A stretch of DNA of 64,000 bases from Antennarius striatus. Its lineage: Eukaryota > Chordata > Actinopteri > Lophiiformes > Antennariidae. The position numbers were made by a program, and so were the translations under genes. A model generated the notes under the pieces. The model saw only the letters and a program-made list of their open reading frames with translations. It ran no database searches and was not told the DNA's origin. Below are positions 40,595 to 54,327 of the stretch, in pieces (within the stretch, counting starts at the first letter, position 1; each line of letters begins with the position of its first letter). Location: positions 19,950,501 to 20,014,500 of the forward strand of contig NC_090779.1 of the NCBI RefSeq assembly GCF_040054535.1, written 5' to 3'.

Positions 40595-43500
40595 CTACCG
40601 GTGGCCACAGTCTTTTCTCAGGATGTGGAGGAATTTGCGTCCCAAACTTGATTTCCATGGTTTAACAAGGCTCTTGGTGTTGACCATCAGCCGGCCAGTC
40701 TTCCTGTCCTTGTGACCAGCCACTACGTATTCAGATCCTGGAGGGAAGAAAGTAGAGCATGAACTGAGAAAGTCATGAAAATACAGAAAACAAGAGAAAA
40801 CTGAGAAAATTGCTAAAAATTTTAACACCTATACCAAATAAACAGGACTAAAATGCTGACACACACTGAGAATGAGATTTTTCTATACAGCATGAAGCTG
40901 ACAGATCGACGTCAACCAACAAATGGAATAAATTGCTGCAGCTAACCTGGGTTGAGGATGGGACAGGTACAACCTTGGATGGTCCACGACTCCGGATAAA
41001 GAGTGACGCTTCCCCTCTGGATCTTCATGTGAGGTTTCTGGTACAAAACCTTCCTGACTTTGACCTTCACCTCTGCATGGGAGCCTTTATCATGAGCTGA
41101 CACTACCTTCACCACCAGCACTGTAAAAGCACCATAAAAAGTCAATCTGCAAAATTAGCAGTCCGCCAAAATCAAAATGGTAAATATCAGCACTGGCTCC
41201 ATTCTTTAAAAATGACATTTCTATGGGGAAATTAGTCCAGTGAGTTCACAAGTGCAAGGAAGAGGACTAGAAAGAGAACTACCAACATACATTAAAAATG
41301 CGATTATGTTTTCTGTGGTGCTGGAGGAGTTTTTCAGGTCCTGACCTGGATGGTACTATCTGGACTTTTGTGACAGGATTTGGAAACTAAAACTGGGAGA
41401 ATGACATTTAAAAGATGATGGACTTCAGCAGGCAGACAGAGCACATAATGAAAAGACGCTACTATGTCACAATGTGGGAATCGTTGTACAGGTAGTCCTC
41501 AACCTACGAACACAATTGGTTCTGACAGGTTGTTCATAAGATGATTTGTTCGTAAGTCATTTTTTATGACATTTCAATCTATAATCGCCATTTGAGGTTA
41601 CTTAAATGTCATTGCTACTCTAAATACGAAAGTACTATTCGTTAACACTTAGCAGACACAATTACCGGTACTACTTCTGCTGAATCAATTTTATCCTCAG
41701 TGATGTAGAGGCTAAGACAAACTTTGATCCACTGAGGTATTCCACCGCACTGATGTGAATGACGCGCTGATGAGCTTCCTGGTCATCAAAAGTCTGACAC
41801 ACCACTTCATGCTTGATTACTCTGTTTTATTTCCACTAAGTTTCTCACTTAACTCCACCAATAGTTAACATCAACTAGAGTTCAGAGCAGAAAACTAACC
41901 CGGTCATCATTGGTTCCTTCATCATTTAGTTCTTACAGGAGGACACCTGTGCCAATAATTTAAAAAACTAAATAACAGACAGTTTCTGAGTTTTCTTACA
42001 GGTGGTCCATAGGTCTACATCGCTGGCTCGAACTTTCAACCTAATAAAAATTGTCAGCAGTCTCGATGTTGGTGAACATCCCCGTTCATATGAATACACT
42101 GTGCTTTGGTTTGAAAAGATGTGGATAAAAGGAGGAAGAAACGCTGTAGATGACACATCAACCGGAAAGCCACATGAAGTCCGACATCAGAGTTAACTCT
42201 TCACTAAGTCTTATATCTGCTGAGTTATTTTGACTTGGTTTGTGAAATCTTAATCTATCAGGTTATGCTGGGCGGCATGGGTTGTGGCAGAAAGGGAAAC
42301 TACAGTAGTCTGACATGGTGGGCGGTTGTTCATATCTACAAATGTTCGAAAGTAGAATGTCATATCTTGAGGACTACCTGTGTATAATAGTGATTTAAGA
42401 TATAATAAATGTCACATTATTTTAATTTACTCTATAAATTGAAACAGCATGCAGTACTCTTTCTGACCACTACAGTGCTGTGGAGCGCTGTTTCTGTGAG
42501 TGGGATTTTGTTTGTTTTGGTGCGCGTCTACAGGAGCATGACTAAAGATAAGCCTTACTGTAAATGTTTTTAGAGATCTGTACTTGGTGATAACATACTG
42601 ATGTACCACAAAAATGAAGGAAAAAGAAGTCTGGTGGCAAGTAAACACATTTAAACAAATAAAGGTTACATTTTTTTCTACAATTCAGACATTATTGTAT
42701 ATATTTTTTTATTTAGAAGAAAATACACTCATAACAAACCAATCAATTCCTTTTAAATAGCACTTACCATAGTCGTATTCTGCAGCACAGAAGACCTTAG
42801 GGCTGCTGAGGGTTACTTCTGCACAGTTGCATTTCTCTGGAAAAAAAAAATGACATGATTAAAAATCCTTTTATAAATCACTTCACTTTAATATCATTTT
42901 AACAACTTAAAACAAGATTAATTTGTATGTGGTTGGGTGTACAGTAAATTAAGTGTGATATGACCTGTGACTCACCAGAGTGGTGCAGTGCAGAGAAAAG
43001 CTCCTCCACCCTGAAGAGTGCCACCTCACTATTATTGCTGCTGTGTCCCTCGGGGCCAGCAGCTGTATATAACACCTCCAGAGCCGAGCTGTGCCGCAGA
43101 GGTAAAAAGTCAGAGGCGGGGCTCCACTTAGCGTTAATCATCCAGAATGCACTCTGCCTCCACACCATATGTTACCATATTCAAGTACAAGCACATAAGG
43201 CTGTGGTATTAAATGTTGGCTCTCACCCAGAAATGCAGTCACCGGTGTAGGGGTCGCACTCCCTTGTACAGTCGCATGGACGACAGCCGTATTCCTGCAG
43301 CCCCCAGTATCCCAGCATGCAGCTGTCACAGCGGAGGCCTCCGACACCAGGCTTACAAGTGCACTCCCCACTGCTAGGATTACAGAGAGCGCTACCTCCT
43401 GAGAGGACAGAACCCACAGGGTGGCAGGAACAGGCTGCAGAGGAGAGGGATGATGTGTTTCAATTTCTTCTTTTTTTGTTTGCAAATTAAAAGATTAATC

Positions 43501-46500
43501 TCCTTTTCTGACACCAGACCTAGGAGGAGTCCTCCTTTGTGGACCTGTGTCCCTACAGGGGATAAAAAATGTTTGTAGAGTCACAAACAGAGATAAGTAG
43601 CGTGTAAACACTGAACTCCCAAGATAATATAAAAGTTAAATGTAATTTATCATCATCCGACAACAAAGGACAAGCTGGGAGTACATGTGTCCAATGTGCT
43701 TTAAGCAGCTGCGGTAAAACAAACAGTTAATCACTCCTCCTGCCTGACGGTCGCTTCTGATCTGATTTTTGTTACAGTCTCGCTTCATCTGTTTCCAAAA
43801 CAGCATGTTTTTCTTTAAAACCGCTGGAGCGTGCCAGGCAGGGGGAAAGGGCAAGAATGGTGAAAATGTTCTTGCATGGTTCATGGGAAATTCCTTCATT
43901 GTTTGCAAGTACAGTCGCATTCCAAAACAATGTGATCTCAGTTACTCCTACTGCTAAAAAGTGGAATAGTCATCTTACTATCTCATCACAAGAAGAGCAG
44001 TCATTTCAAAAAGTGCTGAGGGGAGATTACCCATCAGAAAAATCAATCCACTTTAATCCAGAAGGCAAAAAAAGGAATCACAACCATTGCTGTCCTCAAA
44101 ATATCAAAGCCTGACCCTCTTCATTGGAATTCTCTGCTGGCATCTACTCAGAATTATGGTTTAAGGGGAATAAAGAGAAGCTACACACACACACACAGAC
44201 ACACAGACACACACACAGACACACACACACACACACACACATGTACAAGAGTGTTGAGAGTCTTACGTTTGCAGGAGTCAGGGGCAGTTTTTGGTCGACT
44301 GGAGTCTCTAAAGAATCCCTTCTTGCAGTTCTGACAATGGCGTCCCTCCGTGTGGTGGGAGCAGCCGTCACAAATGCCGCCATTCCGCCGCCCCGTGGCG
44401 AGCCACAATCCACGACTGAAGTGACAGCTCTTCGCATGACCGTTACACTTGCACTCTGGGATTTAAATGGAAACATACAGTTAAATATCAGAAAATGATT
44501 TCTCTTCAGCATCTTTTGTGATGCAGCTTTTTACAGTAGCTGACATGTCAAGAGCAAATGCTGCTCTGGTATTCGTGTAAAAGGTTACCTCCTGATTTAT
44601 GAGACTAAATCCATTTTCCAGATAAATCTGCATTCTGTGTGTCCTATCACTGCGTTTGACCCCCTCTCTCTCGCCCCATCACTCACTCTGGCACTCATGT
44701 GGCGTCCCTGTGATGCCATTGGCGGCCTGCCAGGGTTGGTCGTTGTAGAGCGGGGTGCAGCGCTCGCAGTGGTCTCCAGCTGTGTTGTGTCTGCACACAC
44801 ACTTGCCGTGGACCTGGCAGCAAACACAAGAAAGTTATTTAGAATTCGTAAAATCTGTAGAGACAGAAATATTGACTGGATGTGGGGTTTTTTGTTTTTA
44901 TTGTTTTAGAAGCATTCCTTAGGGAACAGCAGGCAAGAAAGTCCTGTAGTATACTGCATACACCGCACAGCATACTTGAACTACTGGCTGGACGGTTAAC
45001 ACACAAAGTCTGTCAGCAGCTAAATAATAAAAACATCATCTGCTTCTATAAATATGTGTTTTAATGTCAGCATGAGGGAGTTGCTTTTTCGTTGAGTTCC
45101 AACATAACACGTGTGTAATAATTCTAGTGTCGCAACACTCCGTCATCCACAATTACAATTGCAGCACACTATGCAGAATATTACTGTGTCTATACACCCT
45201 TTTAAACCATGCTGCAATTAAAAAGTGCTTCTCTTCTCAATTTACAGTAAAGACAATAACTTGACAAAGACTGGATTGTTAAAGAATTAGGCTGAATGCC
45301 ATAATTAGGGTTTTCCACATCCTTAAATCCCTGTAATGGTAGGTAAAGCTGTGGCATACAATCCTGTCTTCACTTCAGCCTCTGGATTCAACAACGCATA
45401 CCAGCGCACAGCTGAGGAACATGGGAGTGGTTGGAACCCCAAACCCTCTCCTCCCAATCTCCACGCGTAAATCAAATGAAAACGGAGATAAGGTTATGCC
45501 ATCGACAGACTTCAGCGAGGCACATGTCAGTGTGTTTTTTGCAACAGATCCAAATTAAGCTCAGTGAAGCATTGTGTACCTGTTAAGGTGTGCTCAAAAC
45601 CTTTCAGAATCGCTCACCATATTATGAGTCTTGTGTGGGCTGGGGTGGTAGCTCCTGGCTGGTACGCAGTGGTCAGCATGTCCATTGCAGAGGCAACTAC
45701 CTTTGACGATAAAGTCATAGATGGCGTAATGGTCAGTGGGGAGGGCAGCAGGGCCAGGATGTTTGGCCTGGCAGGGACACGGCTGGCGCCGCAGCAGGCG
45801 AACTCTCAGGTTGGTGATCATAAGCTGGTTCTGGGCAGCCGGTCCATATGGATCCACGGAGTGCCAGGGCGACAAGGCTCGATAGATCACCTGTAGAGTT
45901 AAGTTTAAGACAGAAAATTAATTATGTATGTCTTAAAGGCTTTCCACCAAGTGGCAATGTGGTTTTAGAGACAATGACAGACCACAAGGGAAATATAAAT
46001 CATGTTGTATTTGTCTGCCAGAAGAACAAGTATTGGGTTAAAAATGTTCTGCAACTCATAAGTAAATTATCTGGAGTGTCTTCAATATGTTTCATCTTGT
46101 TTTCCAGATATAATGGAAGTTATGCGTGGCAAAAATTATTTTCTTAAAGAACTGTATTTTTTCCAGCTTAATTTCATTAAATATACTTTAACTAGCGGAC
46201 TTTTAATATTTTAGAGGGACTGACTCCAAAAGACTACACCTTTAATGAAATTAATTATATGTTTACACATGCAAACAGTCCCAGTCTGCAACACATATCT
46301 AATACTTTTTGCCTCATCCATGACATGTACAGTCACGTAGTGTCGTATCATAATGGAGGCATCACATGGTTGGTCACGCACAGCAGATGTTAAAAATAAG
46401 ATTTACTGCATAAAAACTGCACTTGACAAATGGGTCTCTGATTGTAGTTCAGTCATTCATAGTTCAGTTTATTTTTCATTTCATCCTGTCACACACTCCT

Positions 46501-48494
46501 CTCATACACGGTCAGTCTTCATTTCCTGCTCTCATTTATCTGAGACCGTCAATTAAGATTCCAGCTGCTCTCACTAGTTGCAGTTTCTTGTTTCGTTTTT
46601 TTTTTTTTTTTTTTAACATTTTCTCGTCTCCCCTGACTTGAATTAACCTGATTTTGATCAACAACAAAAACTAAAAAAAATTCCCCTTTGGTGACTGTAT
46701 AAAAACATTATCTTATTATAACAGTCAGGGAGTTCAAACATATAATGTCTGGAGTATTACCTTATATTGCCAAATGCCTTTGCATGTTGAGACACTAATT
46801 ATAAAGGGTGAGGGGCTGAGACAAAAGAGCTAACACACTGCAGCAAGACACATACTTGTTTCAAACACACAGTAATTATGAGATCAGTCAAAGCCATATC
46901 TTCATACAGATGTTTAACCAGAACCTCCCAATGTGGTCTGAGGCTCTTCGCTGCAAAACAAACCTTTACTGGCCAGTGAGAGTCTCTATGTCTTTCACAG
47001 TCAGAGTGAGTAAATGATCTGATCAATGAATTACAGCATGGTTCAGTGTGTCCCAAAAAACAAAAAAATGCTTTGAGAGAACGTAAGACATAAAAGTGAA
47101 CATTGATATTCTAGCCGTGCATGTCATAACAGGCCTAAAGCAGACTGGTAGAACAAAAAAAGGTCTCCGCAGCCCATCAGTGGGATCACTTTACAAAGCA
47201 TGGTCAACAGTTAGTTCAGTGGTTTGTGTGATGTCAGCTCGTAATGCATCCCGGAGCCAATAAACGGACATCAAGCACAAAGCAGATGTTGAGCGTTATC
47301 ATGGTGAATTTCTGAGGGAATGTGTGGCAGAATGTTCTGATGTGGTCACGCTCGGATTTCAGAAATAAAATCCAATAATGAAACTTTTTTTTCTATCTCA
47401 TTCAAAGCTTTTCTCTTGAAGTGCTTCCAACTTCACTGAATCACACGCAATGTGTGTTTGTGTTAGACTTTCCAGATTATGTCTGAGGGATAATCCCATA
47501 TCATTCGGCACAAAATTTATCTGAAATTTGTGTTTATTTTTATTTGATCCTCAACCACACAGCTGCCATACCATTATCATAACTCACCACTCAATGTAGA
47601 TTTAAATCAGTTTAATACATCCACTGTACTCACCTCGCCTCTGGCGCACGGGAAAGCCCCTGAATATTTGGAGGTGCAAGTTGCTCCACTCTCTATGACT
47701 GGGGACCCCTTTGCGAGACCAAACGCCTCTTCACAGTCCTTGGCAAAATATCTGAGGGTTTCCCATGTGTGTCCGTGGTCTTGGGAGCGCTCCAGCACCA
47801 TGGCAGCGGGACGGGGTGAGCGGAACACGAGGATGAGGTGGGTGAAGATGAACTCCGTCTCCAGATCCAGTCGGAGCGTCTCCTCCTTCACCCCTTCCGC
47901 AGACTGCCACCAAGTGTCCGGGTAGCGGAAAGAAGAGTCGGTCATGGCGGAGGGAAGGTGCGCCTGATTGGGGATTCTCGAGTTGCACTTGGTGCATTTT
48001 GGTGCCGAACAGGTCTCCCTGACTCGGGGGGCAGCATTCTGCTTGAAAAAGCAGAAGGGCTCCGAGGAGTTGAAGCCGCAGACCGACTCGGTGCGCACCA
48101 CTCGACCCAGGGCCAAGTTGCCCATTCGGGGATTGCAGGCTCGTCCAGAGCAGCGACTCTCCGCTGGACCGTTGATTTTAGACGTTTCTGGTGATGAAAC
48201 ATGTTTGAGTTAATAGATGGAATGAACGAGCGAGATGAGTTGCAGTGGGACTTAATTTTCAATGGTCACGTCAGGCTGTTTGAATGCGCCCCAGATTGCC
48301 AAACCGGTACCCGCTTCTCAAATAAGGATGCTGTGCCAGTCGTGCTTCCAGATCTTACCACAATATCATAAATGCATGTAAAAATAAACTAATACGCGCA
48401 CAATTAAAGCCAGAACAACGTTTTTAAACTCACCGGATGGCAGAGGAGAGGGTGCGCACACCGGGAAAAAGACAAGTAAAGTCCACAGTCTCAT
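40595..48494 (-). CDS. ntn4: Netrin-4 (beta-netrin)
   Basis: Secreted laminin-related protein that binds laminin gamma chains in basement membranes and affects axon and vessel growth. Ten coding exons: 48434-48494, 47634-48187, 45618-45890, 44687-44813, 44267-44455, 43227-43434, 42976-43151, 42768-42836, 40947-41120, 40595-40737; 1974 bp, 657 aa (human 628). Exon 1 encodes a signal peptide ([13 protein letters not shown]). Exons 2-3 hold the laminin N-terminal domain ([41 protein letters not shown]). Exons 4-6 hold three laminin-type EGF repeats ([30 protein letters not shown]). Exon 7 is a poorly conserved linker, longer than I remember in human. Exons 8-10 form the C-terminal netrin/NTR domain ([32 protein letters not shown]). 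The beta-laminin-like N-terminal domain separates it from netrin-1/2. Confidence 0.96.
41488..42381. mobile_element. Non-autonomous DNA transposon-like element in ntn4 intron 8
   Basis: ACAGGTAGTCCTCAA (41488-41502) recurs inverted at 42367-42381, giving a 15-bp perfect terminal match over an 894-bp span. The motif AGTCCTC-A-CTACGAA resembles ends of Tc1/mariner (Tigger/pogo-like) elements as I recall them. A clean target duplication was not found. Interior frames are short and unrecognised, so it is probably a non-autonomous or decayed copy. Confidence 0.6.
44182..44241. repeat. Interrupted (AC)n microsatellite in ntn4 intron
   Basis: AC units broken by GAC steps, lying only about 25 bp beyond the donor of the ntn4 exon at 44267-44455. 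Confidence 0.95.
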
Positions 48495-48599
48495 TCCGAC
48501 GGAGTTTCCTAACTTTTCCCTCTACATGAAGTCACCTGTCTTCACAATTCTGGAGTTCTTATAATAATCCGAGCTTTCAAATATGAGCCAAGCTTGAAA

Positions 48600-51128
48600 A
48601 AGTGGTGTGACACACAAATCACGAAACAGATTGAAATTTAATTTGTTGAGTGACAAGAAGGTTTAACCGAATTACTGAGAACTCTGAAGTCATTGTCCTG
48701 ACACTGCCCCGTCCCATCCCACGCACCTCAGAGTTCCTATGGGTGATTTCATTGGCATAAGGGAATATGAAGCGGCTAGCCCCGCCCTCTTCCTGCTCTA
48801 TCACTGGCCACGCCCACACGCTCTTTCCAAAAGGAACAAGAAACTCAAAATAATCCCTAATGAGCTTTTCACTATAATTTAAAGGTGTTTATGACATAAA
48901 AAGTGAGATTGCTGTTTTGCTCATCATTAATAAACAATAATCCATCTTCACTTCTTTAGCTGTCACACACTAATAGATGCAGTATCAATGTTATTCTCTG
49001 TTCTCCCTGAGAAGCACTGAAGCTGTTATAAGGCTGTGAATGGAAAGCACTGGTTTAAGACAATAGATGACATATTTGGTCAGTTTCCTCAAACCTCCCA
49101 GGCATTCCAGTGCTGACCGTTATGTGTTTTGCATTCCTGCCACATATCACTGCTTGTTTCTAACTGCCACTCATTAACCACACGTTTACCTGCCTCATCA
49201 GACAAACATCAGTCTTGGATCTGAGGGGTCGCTCAACTTTTGACCTAAAAAAAAGTCAAACAAAATTGTCATACAGTTGCACACTGACTATCTTTGGTGA
49301 TGAAATGGTGACATCACCTTACCTAGACTAATAAAATACATATCCAGGAAGAGGTGGGTATATGACACCAACTTTGGAAGGGTGTACAGAGAAAAAACTG
49401 GAGGGCACATTCAAAGACAAGACAGGCTGGTGAGTGAAGATTAGAGAGATCGGTGTCATTGAGAACGGACATTATGCCTATGAATACTCAAGGTAAGTAG
49501 CAGCCTGTTGTTACAGTGAATATGACCTGTATGAATCATTCCCTCATGCATGTTTTAATATTAAAGGAATGAATAAAGGGGGAATCATGAGCATTCTCAG
49601 TCTCCTCCCTAAGGCATCCGAAGGATCGGACATTCCATGCATACTGCGACTCTCGTCACAGTGACAGCTTCTTCTGTTTAAAAGTGGACAGAGTTCAGGT
49701 CTGTGTGTTTTCAGATTTGCATGGCCTATTTTGGCCATCTTTTAGGCGATGAACTCGGGCAAAGTGGTGGTACACCTTGACCTTCTTTGTTTGCACATCA
49801 CTTCCATTTTTTTCAATCCTCAAATCCCAGGAGCCACCATGAAAAATGTTACAGGAAGGATGTCTAATCTCGACCAGTATGTGGTGTATTCCCCTGGCAG
49901 GATGAAAGCAATGCACATTACTAACGTCGTCCTTTGCACTCTTCACCACCAGCTGTTTGTTGTTATTCTCTGTTACACAACTTCCACTCACTAAGCCACA
50001 TTATTAAAGGAATGGGATGATATTTTGAGAAATAATTTTATAATGTTATATCGGAAGAATGATATCAGTCTGTATGGGAAATATGATGCAGCACTCAGCA
50101 GGTGGTCACCTTACTTAGCATGGGAAAATAGCGAGCCTGGCTGACATGTCACCTAAAAGTTGCTAAAATAATTTGCTGAGAGGAGACTGCAACACCCGGG
50201 CAAGAAGTAGTCTCGCATACAATCCTATGGAAAAAACCCAGTTTGTTAGATTTACACTTTGTTCTTTGTATAAATTATACAAACAAGGCTCAGTGTGTTA
50301 ATCTGGAACTTAAAACATGCTGGTAGACAGTCTTTTTATTTTATTTTACCAAGGCCAGAATTATGTTGGCAACCAGTTTTAGCAACTAAAAAATATAATC
50401 ACAAATAATCAAATTTTCCAATTTTCCAATCTATTGTCTACCTACATTAAATCATTTTAACCTGTCACGGTATATGATTATATAACATACTGCAAAAAAA
50501 ATGCAGACGGACTATCAGTTCAAGCATTGTGGTATAGTCGTTGGGGTTACGTCAAGAGTGCAAGAAATACACTTCTTATGTAAAGTGACCTTCCTGCCCA
50601 CTAGAGTCAAGTGCTGGGCCTGTTGTGCTGCTGTGTTGCGGTGATCTAATGACCCAATAACATGACAGGCACTGGGTCGTTCCACCACCTCTGGCCAGAG
50701 TTATTTCCAGACTGTAAAAGGATATGGTTCCCTCCCTCCTTCATACTGCCATGTTTCTTCGTACCTTCAGCTCACTGAACTGTCTCAGCCCTTGAAAGCA
50801 ATCAGTCCACCAGTCTCTGAAAGCCAGACCAAACCCAGACATACTCCAGACAGGTTGGTTAGGTACCTTGCTCACAAGCTTGGCATTTTTATGGTATTTA
50901 TCACCTCTATCTGTCTGCTTGCTCCTAGTCATAACATTGCCCTCGCCCACATTGTGCAAAGACAAAAAAAGGAAAAAGAGCTAAAGTTTTGTAAATATTA
51001 GTCCTAAAACGGAACTCTTTCCATGACGTTATATGTTTGGCATTGATATTGTCCATTATTCATAATAAACTATGACATTAGTGAGACAATTGTTACTAAT
51101 GTACCATTATAAGGACACACACACACAC

Positions 51129-51174
<46 letters not shown>

Positions 51175-52940
51175 ACACACGCTCATTCCCCTCATCCTCA
51201 ACCCTCTCCATCCAGACACTCAGTCATTATATACTCTCATACATTACATCATCGTGTGAGACACGGTTGTTGCGCAGGGAGGACTCAACACATGACAGAA
51301 CGCAAGACTGAAGACAGAAACAGGATGTGATGTCACAGTTTCTGTGGTGCATATTATGCAATGGTTGTGAAATCTCCAAAGGCTTTCTGGTACAAAAACA
51401 TAATGAAATAGTTAAAATACATCTTTCAGAACAAACACAGAGAGAATTTTACACTTGGAAAAGTTGACCTTTTTTTTTGTCCTTCTATTTCTTTGGTCTG
51501 CTAGCAGTTGTATAGTCCTTAATATTGCTAGTGCAGACCACTTCCATGTTTTTCACATAGGATGTGCCTATTCTTACCATCTGTATAAAATCAAAGTCAG
51601 TGTGCACAAATGTGAAGCCATGATAATCTTAAACATCTGAGTTTTAAATAGCACATCATTTCATTGCATCATTTCATTGCATATCACATCAAATCATAAC
51701 AAAAGTTGTCTCCTAACACTTTCCAGTAGAGCTGATCTAGGCCCTATTCTTTATTTTAATTTGTTTTAGATGTTTCATTCAATGGTGTCAAGTGCATCAA
51801 TATACTGTACACCCAACAACATGAGTACTGTACTGAGCTATAACTTAGTATAAGATTTATTTGTTTTAAATGACAAATATAACTGATTATTGTTCACATA
51901 GCAGTGAAAATTAATATTGTGTTTTCTGATAACATTCCCTAATGGTAACAAATACAGATTAAACAATATTGGGCTGGGACAGATCCTTGAGGTACTTCAC
52001 AACTAAGACTCTCTCATTCTAAAGATTTGTTATTTACATGAACAGATTAAAAAAAAAACTGATAATGAAAAGTACGGTCATCTATTTATTTCTTCTGTGT
52101 TTGACCTGTACTATGAGAGCAATAAAATGATGTGTAACGCTGGTTTATCTGACAATTCATGAACAAAAATCGATGGCTGCCTGTATGGCTGGAGAATGCA
52201 AACAAAAACTGGTGTATGGGTCTGTGATAACAATTTGGAATCAGATTCTTTAAATTTTGCCTGTGCTATGAGAAGAAGTAGGAATAATTATAGTGTCCAT
52301 GTCTATCCCCATGCTTTATTATTGTATTGTACTGTGTATAGGAGGAGCAGACACACATGACCTTGATATCTGACAGGTTAGGACAAGGTGACTACATTTC
52401 AATTGCGGTTAAGTGGAACGAGCATCATGACAGCATGTCCTCTTCACCAACACAGGCTGTATTAAACTTCGCTGAAAGCAGTTATTGTCATCACTTTTCT
52501 GTTCAACAGATTTTGTTCACATTCAAATACCCTTTCTCAGTTGTGGAAGAAGTAACCTGATACTTGATTGTGGTAAAATTAAACAAGTAGGAAAGGATAA
52601 CATTGCATAAATTTCTCTGGTGAAAACCATGTTGTCTAAGAAATAAATATTGGGTGTCAAAAATAAGAGTGAGTTTAAAATAGTGCACTAATGTCTATAT
52701 ATAAAAATAAAATCCTGAAAAAAACTCTCCAATTGATACACTGGACTATATCACCTACTCAAATAAGAGATTAGAAACAAAAAGTAGTATAAAATAGAAA
52801 TATTCATGTAATGCATAAGGAGTATGTATTTAAATGCATCTGATAATTGTAGTTTTTCTTTGGCTTGTAGATACGCTGACAAAAAGCACCTGTGCTGTTT
52901 TTCTGTTACTGATCCCCACCTATATATTTGAATAAAGTCA
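48600..52940. other. Intergenic, no gene recognised
   Basis: Region upstream of ntn4. GC-containing sequence at 48690-48830 may belong to the ntn4 promoter area. From 49 to 53 kb the DNA is AT-rich and holds only short, unsupported frames, with an (AC)n microsatellite at about 51116-51172. I see nothing resembling the snrpf, ccdc38 or amdhd1 genes expected here by mammalian order. Confidence 0.55.
51116..51172. repeat. (AC)n microsatellite
   Basis: AC units with a single CG interruption near 51132, intergenic between ntn4 and hal. Confidence 0.95.
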
Positions 52941-52941
52941 C

Positions 52942-53394
52942 TTGAAAACTTCACGCTGTCACGCTTCCGGCGTCTACCCGGAAGTTCGGCGTCTTCCCGG
53001 CGTCTACCCGGAAGTTCGGGCCGCTGTCCATGTCTGTCACTTCTGGAGGCGTTTTGGCTTCGTCAAACGTAGCAGTTTATATTCTTTGATTGTGACAGAT
53101 CTCACGTTGTCGTGTGGAGAACCCCGATGCTTTATTCACCAGGACCCAACTCACGAAGGGGGCATCTACCCAGATGGCCGGACTGTAACGCCGAAGCGGC
53201 CTTCGCGTTCGTCCGTCCCACACACACACACACAGAGCCGTTACGGCTTTTCATTCACAGCAGTTTGTTTTCTTGTGACTGCCAAGAAAAAAAGAAAACC
53301 AATGAAGTCAGATATTATTGTTTTATCGTGGAATTTCCACGGGTTCCCGCTAGCACTACTATCTTGTCAGAATGTGCTTCCCCACTCTTCTTAA
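52942..53394 (+). other. Unidentified 150-codon open frame with an in-frame 30-bp repeat
   Basis: An open frame starting at an ATG (52942) runs 150 codons. Near its start the 19-bp core CGTCTACCCGGAAGTTCGG occurs at 52971-52989 and 53001-53019, a 30-bp period that keeps frame (GVYPEVR twice). The 52.96-53.25 kb part is much richer in C+G and CpG than its surroundings. Later residues include KSDIIVLSWNFHG, which faintly recalls the start of LINE endonuclease domains. No family is assigned. It could be the 5' piece of a dead LINE, a CpG island relic, or chance. Confidence 0.35.
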
Positions 53395-53734
53395 TGTACA
53401 ATGGCTTTAGTGAGGCTGACGGATAACGTTTCATATCCTTCACTTGGCCTTCACAGGTCACAATGCGTGGAATCACAGCTTTCATGTTATGAGCTCAGAT
53501 AATTATGACCTAAAAGACAGGGATCACATTACTGGATGCTCATGTGAATGTAATACAAGACGAGAACACTTATTACATGGAATTAGTTGTGAACCACAAA
53601 TGTCCTGATGCACAAACTCCAGACAAGACTCTAAAGTGATAAACATAATGTATGAAAGTTTCATTGCATTGACAACACTTTTTATGTGGGTACCTGACAA
53701 AAAAAAATTTATATATTTTTTTAAATGCCCCTTT

Positions 53735-54327
53735 CAGGCCCTGTCCACACGATAACGTATTTTTTTTTAAAAACGGAACTTTTAAAAAACGCATCGAAAA
53801 CGATTCCCGTCCACACGACAGCGTTTCAAAAAAAATTTTCCGTCCACACGTAAACGCTGCAGTGCGTTTTCGAAGACTGCTATAAGCATGCCAAACCATG
53901 TGGTGGCAGTATTGAGTCAAATTTTATCCAATAGGAATCCTCCGTGTTTTGTTGTCACAACACGCTGGCCCATAAATATGACGTCACAGCGGTTTTCGTC
54001 GCAGGCAAGACGTCAGCGTTTTTAAAAAGTCGCGGATACGCCGTCCACACGACAACGTGGATTCTGTAGATGGATTGATGTCTTCTTTGCTTCTGACTGC
54101 ACACAAACCATCCACATCCTGATCACGTCACTCTCATTCCCTAAGGGTGTGGCATTTATCACTCACTGTATGGAGTCACTAGAACCTGCAGCTTGTTTTC
54201 CACTGTATTTTTAATTCGACCATAAATCAAGGAGCACTTTGACAAATTACTGTAATTACACATAGGCGTAAACGCAACAAAAAAGTTGCGTTTTTAAAAT
54301 ATCCGTTATCGTGGTGGACGGGGCCTC
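53735..54327. mobile_element. MITE with GGCCC(T/C)GTCCAC terminal inverted repeats
   Basis: The left end AGGCCCTGTCCACACGATAA and the inverted right end AGGCCCCGTCCACCACGATA match with one substitution and one inserted base, about 593 bp apart. GTCCACACG recurs several times inside (near 53743, 53810, 53842, 54042), often followed by ACAACG or similar, like subterminal transposase sites. There is no coding frame. No target duplication could be fixed, so the superfamily (hAT-like by general appearance) is uncertain. Confidence 0.7.

Noticed and set aside
49544-49994. Overlapping 98- and 81-codon frames on both strands
   Set aside because: Neither has splice context, a recognisable motif or composition unlike the flanks; probably chance.
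53301-53394. LINE-like start KSDIIVLSWNFHG
   Set aside because: Only about ten residues resemble an endonuclease start and nothing downstream continues it; kept as a remark under the open frame only.
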